Of a DNA stretch of 40,685 nt, positions 33,997 through 40,685 are shown one piece after another. The stretch covers positions 2,416,976 through 2,457,660 of the forward strand of contig CP070735.1 in assembly GCA_020347625.1 (NCBI GenBank), written 5' to 3'. Each line of letters starts with the position of its first letter. Position 1 is the stretch's first letter. The stretch comes from Deltaproteobacteria bacterium (lineage in GTDB: Bacteria > Desulfobacterota > Syntrophobacteria > BM002). The notes beneath the pieces are model-generated. The model was not told where the DNA came from. It made no database searches and saw nothing but the letters and a program-made list of their open reading frames with translations. The translations under genes were made by a program, and so were the position numbers.

Positions 33997-36105
33997 TTAC
34001 CAGCCGGTCTTTGATGATGTTGAATCTGGTGCAACCGGATGTTCCCGGGGTGAAATTTGGTGCTCAGTGATAATATCCAGAGTGGATTGCTGCTGCCGTA
34101 AATACTCAAAATCCACCTGAATTTCTGCCATTCGCCTCCTTTCAATAGCAATGAGAAAAGGAGGTTTGCTTACATCTCCTTCTGGATCTACAGATGCAAT
34201 CCCCGCTACTCCGGGTAGATCCTGTATTGCCAAGATGGCATCACGGAGCATTGGACGCGATGTCACTCCCGGGTGCTGGAGAGCCTTCACCAGCAAGCGC
34301 ATCGTATCGTAGGCTTGCGCCTCTGGATAGCCGGGCTTTTCACCAAAGGTGTCCTCATACCTTCGGACAAACTGACGGGTGAGAGGCAAACTGCTCTCAG
34401 GGAAGAAACCATCTACAAAAACAGCGCCCTGCAGATAGGGAGCTGCCATCTCGATAAGCTTGGGAGAGTTCCACAGATTGGTCCCCATTAGTTTAATTCC
34501 GGTAACGTCATGATATGCAAGTTGGGGGGCAATGAGACCCACTTTTCCGTAACCGTCAGGGATAAATATCGCCTCGAAGTCTAAGATTGGTAAAGGGTCC
34601 TCTTCCGGTAGTTCAGTACCTTCTTCTGCCGGCTTCTCTGCCAACCTCTCGGCATCAGCAATCTGCCCGGTTTCATCCATCAGTTCGCTTTCAAGTCTAG
34701 GATAATAGAGCCCCACAATTTTCTTGATCTGATCGGCAAAATCGGTCTGGGACGGCTCATAGGCTTCCACTCCTCGTACCTCACCCCCAAGTCGATCAAG
34801 TTCGTCCCAAAATAGGTTCATCAGTCTTGACCCGTAGCCGTCATTGGGGTAGAGAATGGCAAAGCGTCTGTAGCCCAATCCGAGCACTGCGTATTCCACC
34901 AGTGCCTTTGTCTGTTGTTCATTGCTGAGAAAGTTACGAAACACAAAATTGCCAAGCTCGCTGACTCCCTCCTTCTGGGTAAGAGTAATGATAGGCACCC
35001 AGAGCTTCTGTGCCTCCTCAGCGACCGCCTCGGCAGCCACACGGCTCAGAGGCCCAATAATTGCGGCGACTCTATGGTTAAGCACCAGATCCCTTACTGC
35101 TGCCACAGCCAAATCCGCGTCGCCCCCACTATCCTTTATGACCAGCTTAATATCCGGACTTCCAGTAATCTGAACTTTAAGGTCCTGGGCGGCCATCACC
35201 AATCCACGAAGGACCTTATCGCCATATGCTTGATAACGGCCGCTGAGAGGTAGAACACAACCCACGGTGGTCATATCCACCTTGAGCCATTCCTCAATTC
35301 TTTCGGCCATTGTCCGCCAAGTTTCGGCCAACGGATGCTCCGGCTGTTTCTCGATGAGTGCTTGAAGCTGTTGTTGAGCCATGACCAACTGCCCACTCTC
35401 CATATCGATCTCCACCATGCGAGTCTGCAGTTGAAGACTTGGAAAACCAACTGGGAAATGGGCAAGTAGGGCGAGCACCTGATCCCGATCAACTTGATCC
35501 AGCGCGCCGTCCACTTTTTCTGTCAGTGCGGAATGTTTATCCTCCCCGGCAAGCGAGTATGCCTTAACATACCACTTCACGGCCTCAACGTATTTTTCCT
35601 GCGCCCCTTGGGCGTCACCCACAACTTCGGCCGCCTCGGCTCTCTGAGACTTTTTGGGCAAATAGGCCATGAGTGATCTTCCGGTCTCTACCGCGTCATT
35701 GAAGCGCTCTAGCTTGACGTAGCAACGAAGCAGCCAAAGCCGGGCCTCATCTCCCTCTGGTCTGATTGGGAACCGATTCATAACCTCCTCGAACCAGGAC
35801 ACAGCCTCGCCGTAACGTTCCAAACGAAAGGCAATTTCGCCCTGCCGTAACAGCGCCTTTGCCGCCTCTGGACTTCTGGGAAATGCCATAGCCAGTTCAC
35901 GATATTGCTGGGAGGCCTCCTCCATATTACCTTGCTGGAAAGCTGCTTCCGCCCTTGCCAGCTGCTGTGGTGCTGCCTTACCATCCACAGTGGACGGTGG
36001 CTCCGCAGCAATCTCTTTTTTAGCTGGTAACAAAGCACAGCCAGCCAAAAGGAAAAGAACCAACCAGAGAGCAAATCCCCTTATAATCTGTCTCCTTAGC
36101 CTCAT
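33997..36105 (-). CDS. LpoA-like lipoprotein: TPR plus periplasmic-binding domain
   Basis: A 702-aa predicted lipoprotein. The signal is MRLRRQIIRGFALWLVLFL with lipobox LLAGC (Cys about 23). Residues about 45-265 are TPR-like helical repeats (AEAAFQQGNMEEASQQYREL, AKALLRQGEIAFRLERYGEA). From about residue 280 a type I periplasmic-binding fold follows (VGCVLPLSGRYQAYGDKVLRGL, AAIIGPLSRVAAEAVAEEAQ, YPNDGYGSRLMNLF). This two-part plan matches LpoA, the outer-membrane activator of penicillin-binding protein 1A, so a role in murein synthesis is inferred. An acidic insertion of about 30 residues (MDETGQIADAERLAEKP onward) interrupts the binding fold. The ATG has AGGAAAG upstream. The ligand, if any, is unknown. 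Confidence 0.82.
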   Translation of the reverse strand: MRLRRQIIRGFALWLVLFLLAGCALLPAKKEIAAEPPSTVDGKAAPQQLARAEAAFQQGNMEEASQQYRELAMAFPRSPEAAKALLRQGEIAFRLERYGEAVSWFEEVMNRFPIRPEGDEARLWLLRCYVKLERFNDAVETGRSLMAYLPKKSQRAEAAEVVGDAQGAQEKYVEAVKWYVKAYSLAGEDKHSALTEKVDGALDQVDRDQVLALLAHFPVGFPSLQLQTRMVEIDMESGQLVMAQQQLQALIEKQPEHPLAETWRTMAERIEEWLKVDMTTVGCVLPLSGRYQAYGDKVLRGLVMAAQDLKVQITGSPDIKLVIKDSGGDADLAVAAVRDLVLNHRVAAIIGPLSRVAAEAVAEEAQKLWVPIITLTQKEGVSELGNFVFRNFLSNEQQTKALVEYAVLGLGYRRFAILYPNDGYGSRLMNLFWDELDRLGGEVRGVEAYEPSQTDFADQIKKIVGLYYPRLESELMDETGQIADAERLAEKPAEEGTELPEEDPLPILDFEAIFIPDGYGKVGLIAPQLAYHDVTGIKLMGTNLWNSPKLIEMAAPYLQGAVFVDGFFPESSLPLTRQFVRRYEDTFGEKPGYPEAQAYDTMRLLVKALQHPGVTSRPMLRDAILAIQDLPGVAGIASVDPEGDVSKPPFLIAIERRRMAEIQVDFEYLRQQQSTLDIITEHQISPREHPVAPDSTSSKTGW

Positions 36106-36150
36106 GCCGTCTTTCCTTTTTTGGAGTCGTTGCTTGTAAAGCGCAAGAAA

Positions 36151-36248
36151 CCCTTTTTCATTTCACATTGATCATTACAGATTAAGGGACGAGAGTCGGG
36201 ATAGAATTTCACCAAAATAAAAAATGCTGAATGCGAAATGAAAAAGGG
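36151..36248. repeat. AATGNGA heptad inverted repeat beside the dnaK terminator
   Basis: CCCTTTTTCATTTCACATT (36151-36169) and AATGCGAAATGAAAAAGGG (36230-36248) are inverse at 18 of 19 positions. The units AATGCTG, AATGCGA, AATGAAA show period 7. The right arm overlaps the first arm of the dnaK terminator at 36243-36248, so the two structures compete. Confidence 0.6.
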
Positions 36249-36288
36249 TGCTAATTTCTCCCGTAAGAGAGTATTTTTAGCACCCTTT
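36241..36288 (-). terminator. Intrinsic terminator of hrcA-grpE-dnaK
   Basis: On the minus strand AAAGGGTGCTAA (36277-36288) pairs with TTAGCACCCTTT (36243-36254), a perfect 12-bp stem, and five T residues end the tract (36241-36245). It lies about 30 bases after the dnaK stop codon. The loop contains a small second hairpin. Confidence 0.85.
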
Positions 36289-36317
36289 CGTAGAATTAAG
36301 CAAGTCCCGATTGGCGG

Positions 36318-38234
36318 TTATTTTTTGTCCTCATCAACCTCTTCAAACTCAGCTTCCACCACCTCTTCATCACTGCCGGCACCCTCGTCGGCAGCTTCTC
36401 CGGTTTGCTGCTGAGCATCCCCAGCCTGGGAAGCCTGCTGGTACATGGCCTCTGCTACCTTATGTGAGGCCTGCATCAGTTCTTCAGAAGCGCGTTTTAT
36501 GGCTTCCACATCATCGCCCTCCATGGCAGTTTTCAACCGCTGCGTGTGTTCTTCGATGTTCTGCTTGGTTGCAGCATCAACCTTATCACCCATCTCTGCC
36601 AGGGTTTTTTCAGTGTGGTATATGAGCGAGTCAGCGTTGTTTTTGGCCTCCACGAGCTCTCTTTTATTCTTGTCTTCCTCGGCGTGCATCTCCGCTTCCT
36701 TAATAGCTTCTTCAATCTCTTTTTCGCTCAAACCACTGGAAGCGGTGATCCTAATGGACTGCTCTTTACCAGTGCCGAGATCCTTGGCCGATACGTTGAC
36801 AATACCATTAGCATCGATGTCGAAGGTCACCTCGATCTGCGGAACTCCCCTCGGCGCCGGGGGAATACCCACTAACTCGAAGCGCCCTAGGGTCTTGTTG
36901 TTGGCAGCCATCTCTCTTTCACCCTGCAGCACGTGGATGGATACCGCCGGCTGGTTATCAGCAGCGGTTGAGAAAATTTGGCTCTTACGTGTGGGTATGG
37001 TGGTGTTCTTTTCGATGAGTTTAGTCAGTACCCCGCCCAAAGTCTCAATCCCCAAAGAGAGTGGGGTCACATCCAGCAAGAGCACGTCTTTAACGTCACC
37101 TTTGAGCACACCAGCCTGTATTGCAGCACCCACAGCAACCACCTCATCAGGGTTGACGCCCTTGTGAAGCTCCTTACCAAAAATCTCTTTCACCTTCTCT
37201 TGCACCCGAGGCATCCGGGTCATGCCACCCACCAAAATGATTTCATCAATGTCTGAAGCTGCCAGGCCTGCATCCTTGAGGGCGGTTTGCACAGGCGGTA
37301 CCAATTTGTCGACTAGATCCGACACCAATGACTCAAATTTGGATCGAGACAGTTTAATATTGAGGTGCTTTGGACCACTTGCATCAGCCGTGATGAATGG
37401 CAGGTTAACATCCGTCTCCATGGAGGTGGAAAGCTCCATTTTCGCTTTTTCCGCTGCCTCCTTGAGGCGCTGCAAGGCCATTTTATCGCCGCGCAGATCA
37501 ATTCCCTGGTCTTTGCGAAACTCGTCCGCAAGCCAATCAATGACCCTCTGGTCGAAGTCCTCGCCACCCAAGTGGGTGTCACCGTTGGTAGCTTTCACCT
37601 CGAAGACGCCATCGCCTATCTCGAGTATGGAAATATCATAAGTGCCGCCGCCCAGGTCAAAGACGGCAATTTTCTCGTCTGCCTTTTTGTCGAGGCCATA
37701 GGCAAGCGAAGCTGCCGTGGGCTCATTGATAATTCTCAGGACGTTCAGTCCGGCAATACGACCAGCATCTTTCGTGGCCTGCCGCTGACTGTCATTAAAG
37801 TAGGCTGGCACAGTTATTACCGCGTCAGTTACTTTTTCACCTAGATAGTCCTCTGCTGTCTGCTTCATCTTTTGCAGCACCATGGCCGAAATCTCTGCTG
37901 GGCTGTATTCTTTACCACGAATCTTGATGTGTGCGTCACCATTGTCCGCCTTTACGATCTCAAAGGGACAAATGGTTATGTCGTGCTTTACTTCTGCGGA
38001 AGCAAACTTCCTGCCGATTAAACGTTTCACCGCATAGACGGTATTCTCAGGGTTTGTAATGGCCTGCCGTTTGGCCACCTGTCCCAATAGTCGTTCGCCA
38101 CCCTCCGTGAATGCGACAATTGAAGGGGTCGTGCGACTCCCCTCGGCATTCGTGAGGACCTTGGCCTCCTTGCCTTCCATAACCGCAACCACTGAGTTGG
38201 TGGTCCCCAGATCAATGCCGATTATCTTTCCCAT
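36318..38234 (-). CDS. dnaK: Molecular chaperone DnaK (Hsp70)
   Basis: DnaK, 638 aa, is the cytosolic Hsp70. The ATPase domain (1-385) shows [46 protein letters not shown] and [13 protein letters not shown]. The linker [19 protein letters not shown] leads to the substrate-binding beta domain, then a helical lid with a Gln/Ala-rich stretch and the acidic tail [16 protein letters not shown]. The ATG has AGGAGG at ideal spacing. It is the last gene of the hrcA-grpE-dnaK operon, ending at an intrinsic terminator; dnaJ is not adjacent. Confidence 0.98.
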   Translation of the reverse strand: MGKIIGIDLGTTNSVVAVMEGKEAKVLTNAEGSRTTPSIVAFTEGGERLLGQVAKRQAITNPENTVYAVKRLIGRKFASAEVKHDITICPFEIVKADNGDAHIKIRGKEYSPAEISAMVLQKMKQTAEDYLGEKVTDAVITVPAYFNDSQRQATKDAGRIAGLNVLRIINEPTAASLAYGLDKKADEKIAVFDLGGGTYDISILEIGDGVFEVKATNGDTHLGGEDFDQRVIDWLADEFRKDQGIDLRGDKMALQRLKEAAEKAKMELSTSMETDVNLPFITADASGPKHLNIKLSRSKFESLVSDLVDKLVPPVQTALKDAGLAASDIDEIILVGGMTRMPRVQEKVKEIFGKELHKGVNPDEVVAVGAAIQAGVLKGDVKDVLLLDVTPLSLGIETLGGVLTKLIEKNTTIPTRKSQIFSTAADNQPAVSIHVLQGEREMAANNKTLGRFELVGIPPAPRGVPQIEVTFDIDANGIVNVSAKDLGTGKEQSIRITASSGLSEKEIEEAIKEAEMHAEEDKNKRELVEAKNNADSLIYHTEKTLAEMGDKVDAATKQNIEEHTQRLKTAMEGDDVEAIKRASEELMQASHKVAEAMYQQASQAGDAQQQTGEAADEGAGSDEEVVEAEFEEVDEDKK

Positions 38235-38288
38235 GCTTTCCTCCTTAAACTTTTACCCGAATAGGGGTTTTTAACCTTTCCGTTTTTA

Positions 38289-39002
38289 TCATGCCTTCTT
38301 AACCTTTATCTTTACCTCAGCTTTTTCAGCCTTATCTTTGCCACCCGATTGTTTTCTTACGGCGTTACCCGACATGAGTCCTGAGGGCTTGGAAACCACC
38401 ACCATTGCCGGACGGAGCAGTCGGTCTTTTAGAATGTAGCCCTTTTGTAGCTCCCTCACAACGACATTGCTGTCATAATCCGCTGATTCCTCCTGCGAAA
38501 CCGCCTCGTGATAATTGGGATCAAAGGGCTCGCCCACTGCCTCTACCGCAGTGCAGCCGAACCTGGCCAGCGTATCAACGAAGCCCTTGAGCGTCATGTT
38601 CAGCCCTTCAAAAAGGCTGCCCTGATTGGATTCGACTTGCGAATGGTCCAGGGCCCTCTCCAAATTGTCAATGACTGGTAAAAGCTCTCGAATGAAGGAT
38701 TCATTGGCATAGCGGGTCTGTTCTTCTTTTTCGCGTTGAAGCCGCTTCTTGAAATTTTCCGCATCCGCAGCGGTTCGCAGCAGCCGTTCTTCTGAGTCAC
38801 TGAGCTGCTCTTCCAACTCCCTGTATTTAGCTAATAGAGCCGCTTTAGTAGCAGAATCAGGGTTAAATTCTTCTTCTTTGTCGATGTCAACCTGTTGCTT
38901 CTCTGCTTCACTTGCATTGCCGACGGGAACCTCTTGCCTTTCCTTTCGTTGTTCTTCTTGGTTCTCCTCAGGCTTGCTCGTTTGCTCCTTCTTTAAAACC
39001 AC
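38289..39002 (-). CDS. grpE: Nucleotide exchange factor GrpE
   Basis: GrpE, 237 aa, releases ADP from DnaK. A charged, low-complexity N-terminus (about 1-50) precedes the long dimerising helix (about 55-125, LAKYRELEEQLSDSEERLLR and NFKKRLQREKEEQ). The C-terminal beta domain has LARFGCTAVEAVGEPFDPNYHEAVSQ split over residues 155-185. It ends with a basic Lys-rich tail. The GTG start at 39002 is supported by GGGAGG nine bases upstream. It lies 135 bp after hrcA and 54 bp before dnaK. It is somewhat longer than E. coli GrpE (197 aa) because of both tails. Confidence 0.95.
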   Translation of the reverse strand: MVLKKEQTSKPEENQEEQRKERQEVPVGNASEAEKQQVDIDKEEEFNPDSATKAALLAKYRELEEQLSDSEERLLRTAADAENFKKRLQREKEEQTRYANESFIRELLPVIDNLERALDHSQVESNQGSLFEGLNMTLKGFVDTLARFGCTAVEAVGEPFDPNYHEAVSQEESADYDSNVVVRELQKGYILKDRLLRPAMVVVSKPSGLMSGNAVRKQSGGKDKAEKAEVKIKVKKA

Positions 39003-39084
39003 CCGAGTTCCTCCCTTGCTTTCAATACTTTTGTTAATAACGATTTGCGCTCAGTCAAGCCCCCAGCTACCTCTTAATAACAAA

Positions 39085-39105
39085 ACTCCCAAAAAACCAG
39101 GGAGT
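39085..39105 (-). other. Weak terminator-like hairpin between hrcA and grpE
   Basis: On the minus strand ACTCCC (39100-39105) pairs with GGGAGT (39085-39090) around a T-rich loop and is followed by TTTGTT. A partial stop or an RNA-processing site here could set the HrcA to GrpE/DnaK ratio; that is inference. Confidence 0.35.
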
Positions 39106-39137
39106 GCATCCATTTCTCGACCATTACAACGTTCTCG

Positions 39138-40181
39138 CTAGAAAGCCTCCTCCAACATTTTGCTCAAAAGCTTGGCGGTGTAGTCCACCAAGGGAATAAT
39201 CCGAGAGTAATCCATTCTGGTCGGTCCCATCACACCAAGAGTACCCAGAATTTCATTGCCACTGGTGTATGGCGAGGTGATGAAGCTCACATTCTCCATA
39301 TCCAGCAGCTCGCTCTCGGAGCCAATGAAAATGTTAACACCCTTACCCGCCATGCTCTTGTCCAGAAGGTCGATAATCTTACTCTTCTCCTCGAAGGCAT
39401 TGAATATCCGCCGCATCTGCTCGACATCAGCAAATTCGGGATTATCCAACAGATTGGTTCTGCCACCAATGTAGAGCTCACTTTCTTCTATATTTTCATT
39501 TAGAGCCTGCTGACTCAATTCCAAGGCTTTGCCTAGTAATCTGTCGAAGAGTACCTTTTCCTTTTTCATCTCCTCCAACAACCGCATCTTTACCTGGCGC
39601 AGGGTGAGATCCTGCAGAAGTCCATTGAGGTAACGGCTATACTTATCCAATTCGTCCTGGGTAATGCTCTCTTCTACGTCGACGATTGTATTGTGGACAA
39701 TGCCGGCCTTGGAAACCAGTATGGTCATGACGATATTTGGACGAAGTCGAATGAACTCTATCCTCTTAAAACCTATTTTCGACAGTCGAGGAGTAAGTAC
39801 GACACCGGCTTGTTTGGAAAAAGATGAAAGAACTTTGGAAGTTTCCTTGAGCAGGTCTTCCACTCGGGGCACCCCACCCTGATAGGAACGTTTGATACGC
39901 TCCCGGTCGGCTCCACTTAGTTGCTGAATTTGTACAATGGAGTCTATATAAACTCGGAGCCCGAGATCGGTTGGCACCCTTCCCGCCGAAGTATGCGGCT
40001 GGAATAGAAGCCCCAGTTCTTCCAGGTCTGCCATTACGTTGCGAACCGTTGCCGGGCTAACATTTAAGCCGTATCTTTTAGCTATAGCTCTAGAACCAAC
40101 CGGTACGCCGCCCTGAATGTACTCGAGAATGACCGCCTCAAGTACCCGCCGGCTTCTTTCTCCTTTTACCAATCCTGCCAT
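39138..40181 (-). CDS. hrcA: Heat-inducible transcription repressor HrcA
   Basis: HrcA, 347 aa, represses chaperone operons by binding CIRCE and needs GroEL for activity in studied species. A winged-helix domain lies at about 8-85 (ILEYIQGGVPVGSRAIAKRY, NVSPATVRNVMADLEELG, then HTSAGRVPTDLGLRVYID). A GAF-like dimer domain follows, with the C-terminal NVSFITSPYTSG and GTLGVMGPTRMDYSRII motifs. ATG 40181 is chosen because GAGGGA lies six bases upstream. Two in-frame ATGs at 40205 and 40211 fall inside the CIRCE operator and lack a ribosome binding site. It is first in the operon hrcA-grpE-dnaK and should be autoregulated. Confidence 0.95.
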   Translation of the reverse strand: MAGLVKGERSRRVLEAVILEYIQGGVPVGSRAIAKRYGLNVSPATVRNVMADLEELGLLFQPHTSAGRVPTDLGLRVYIDSIVQIQQLSGADRERIKRSYQGGVPRVEDLLKETSKVLSSFSKQAGVVLTPRLSKIGFKRIEFIRLRPNIVMTILVSKAGIVHNTIVDVEESITQDELDKYSRYLNGLLQDLTLRQVKMRLLEEMKKEKVLFDRLLGKALELSQQALNENIEESELYIGGRTNLLDNPEFADVEQMRRIFNAFEEKSKIIDLLDKSMAGKGVNIFIGSESELLDMENVSFITSPYTSGNEILGTLGVMGPTRMDYSRIIPLVDYTAKLLSKMLEEAF

Positions 40182-40194
40182 GGCTTCCCTCTTA

Positions 40195-40221
40195 TTAGCA
40201 CTCATCGTCATCGAGTGCTAA
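40195..40221 (-). promoter_or_regulatory. CIRCE operator (HrcA binding site)
   Basis: Perfect TTAGCACTC (40195-40203), 9-base spacer, GAGTGCTAA (40213-40221), identical to the CIRCE consensus. It sits directly after the -10 of the hrcA promoter and 14 bases before the hrcA start, so HrcA bound here would block transcription of hrcA, grpE and dnaK. Confidence 0.97.
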
Positions 40222-40224
40222 AGA

Positions 40225-40253
40225 AAGTTAGCAATGGTGCCCCCCTTTGTCAA
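40225..40253 (-). promoter_or_regulatory. Sigma-70 promoter of hrcA-grpE-dnaK
   Basis: On the minus strand a perfect -35 TTGACA (40248-40253), a 17-base spacer, and -10 TAACTT (40225-40230). The predicted start of transcription falls within the CIRCE element next to it. Confidence 0.8.
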
Positions 40254-40351
40254 GACTTAATTAATAGCAGGAGTTACCAATTTTGTTGGTCTTTTTGAAT
40301 CTGCTGAGATCATTATCCTCACAGCCGCTCGGGAAGGAAATGGTTCAGAGG

Positions 40352-40388
40352 AAAAAAAACCGGCTGGACGGGGCCGCATCCAGCCGGT
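40352..40388 (-). terminator. Strong intrinsic terminator without a visible gene
   Basis: On the minus strand ACCGGCTGGA (40379-40388) pairs with TCCAGCCGGT (40359-40368), a perfect 10-bp stem with a 10-base loop, followed by a run of seven further T residues (40352-40358). It reads leftward, so it ends transcription from the right, but no coding region is seen between it and position 40685. It may end a gene outside the window or a small RNA. Confidence 0.8.
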
Positions 40389-40597
40389 CATAAGAAAGGA
40401 GAAAAAGAGTTGAAGAGTCAAGAAGGCAGGGTAGCCTATTATCATGCTGTCCTTACCGTCCTAGCTCACCATTGTTTCTAAGCAAATTTCTTGCCATATT
40501 TACCCCGCGCCCAGCAAATTTATATACTACTGAAATTACTAATACTATTTTAAATAGCTGTATAATGCCGCACAGTCAAAATTGCCGTGTGAGGACT
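40389..40597. other. Intergenic right end, no gene seen
   Basis: A+T-rich sequence between the terminator and the 11-bp tandem repeat. A TATAAT at 40561-40566 on the plus strand lacks a good -35. No ORF with a ribosome binding site and no tRNA-like fold was recognised. Confidence 0.4.
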
Positions 40598-40633
40598 AAT
40601 CCGGACATAATCCGGACATAATCCGGACATAAT
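40598..40633. repeat. 11-bp tandem repeat, just over three copies
   Basis: AATCCGGACAT is repeated exactly three times (40598-40608, 40609-40619, 40620-40630) and followed by AAT. Each unit holds the palindrome TCCGGA. A period of 11 puts the units on one face of the DNA helix, as in arrays of regulator sites, but the function is unknown. Confidence 0.75.
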
Positions 40634-40685
40634 GCGACCTATTTCAGGACGTATCTGGTACTCCTACCCTTACCGATTCTTGCTA

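Noticed and set aside
36445-37167. 240-codon open frame on the plus strand
   Set aside because: It is antisense to dnaK; such Ser-rich open frames opposite dnaK are a known artefact of its codon use.
40257-40445. 62-codon open frame on the minus strand
   Set aside because: It reads through the strong terminator hairpin, lacks a convincing ribosome binding site and has no family resemblance.
40598-40633. CRISPR-like array
   Set aside because: The units are 11 bp and directly abut; there are no spacers and no cas genes.

Overview
The window is a chromosomal segment of a Gram-negative bacterium dominated by core genes, most consistent with a Desulfobacterota (former Deltaproteobacteria) genome of moderate G+C. 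The basis for that placement is mixed. Outer-membrane features are visible (OmpA/LysM protein, SurA-like chaperone, LpoA-like lipoprotein). There is also a queA-tgt-yajC-secD-secF order, a CIRCE/HrcA-controlled grpE-dnaK operon, a selenocysteine enzyme (SelA), two-subunit glycyl-tRNA synthetase, and AsnRS together with GatCA. The lineage is an inference and no rRNA gene is present to fix it.

Layout. 1-701 (-) is the 5' part of a LysM-OmpA envelope protein that runs off the left edge. 1073-6622 (-) is the operon queA-tgt-yajC-secD-secF, covering queuosine tRNA modification and the Sec-translocon accessory complex. 6707-7022 is a compact 316-bp element with 14-bp terminal inverted repeats and a nested rod-like palindrome. 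It is followed by threonine ammonia-lyase (ilvA, +), whose leader can form two mutually exclusive hairpins. ilvA converges with, and overlaps by 22 bp, a GAF / double degenerate GGDEF / TPR protein (-), followed leftward-reading by selA and bioY. From 13615 to 31842 the plus strand carries mfd, a SurA-like isomerase, asnS, rodZ, recO, glyQ, glyS, smc, ftsY (overlapping smc) and glgC. From 31894 to 40181 the minus strand carries gatA, gatC, an LpoA-like lipoprotein, dnaK, grpE and hrcA, with a well-formed promoter and CIRCE operator upstream of hrcA. The last 430 bp hold a strong minus-strand terminator without a visible gene and an 11-bp tandem repeat.

The genes serve translation (Tgt, QueA, AsnS, GlyQS, GatCA, SelA), protein export and folding (SecDF-YajC, FtsY, SurA, HrcA-GrpE-DnaK), chromosome maintenance (Mfd, RecO, SMC), cell shape and wall (RodZ, LpoA-like, OmpA) and central metabolism (IlvA, GlgC, BioY). 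No phage, CRISPR, toxin-antitoxin or defence genes were seen.

The least ordinary material is between the genes. At least nine intergenic gaps carry short-period (7-, 8- or 9-nt) repeat tracts, most of them arranged as two inverted arms around a spacer. The motif differs from gap to gap except for a three-copy CACAAAG-type family. The 316-bp terminal-inverted-repeat element before ilvA, which contains a 196-nt rod with a central bubble, is the best single candidate for something undescribed: either a miniature transposable element or a structured RNA such as a divergent 6S RNA.
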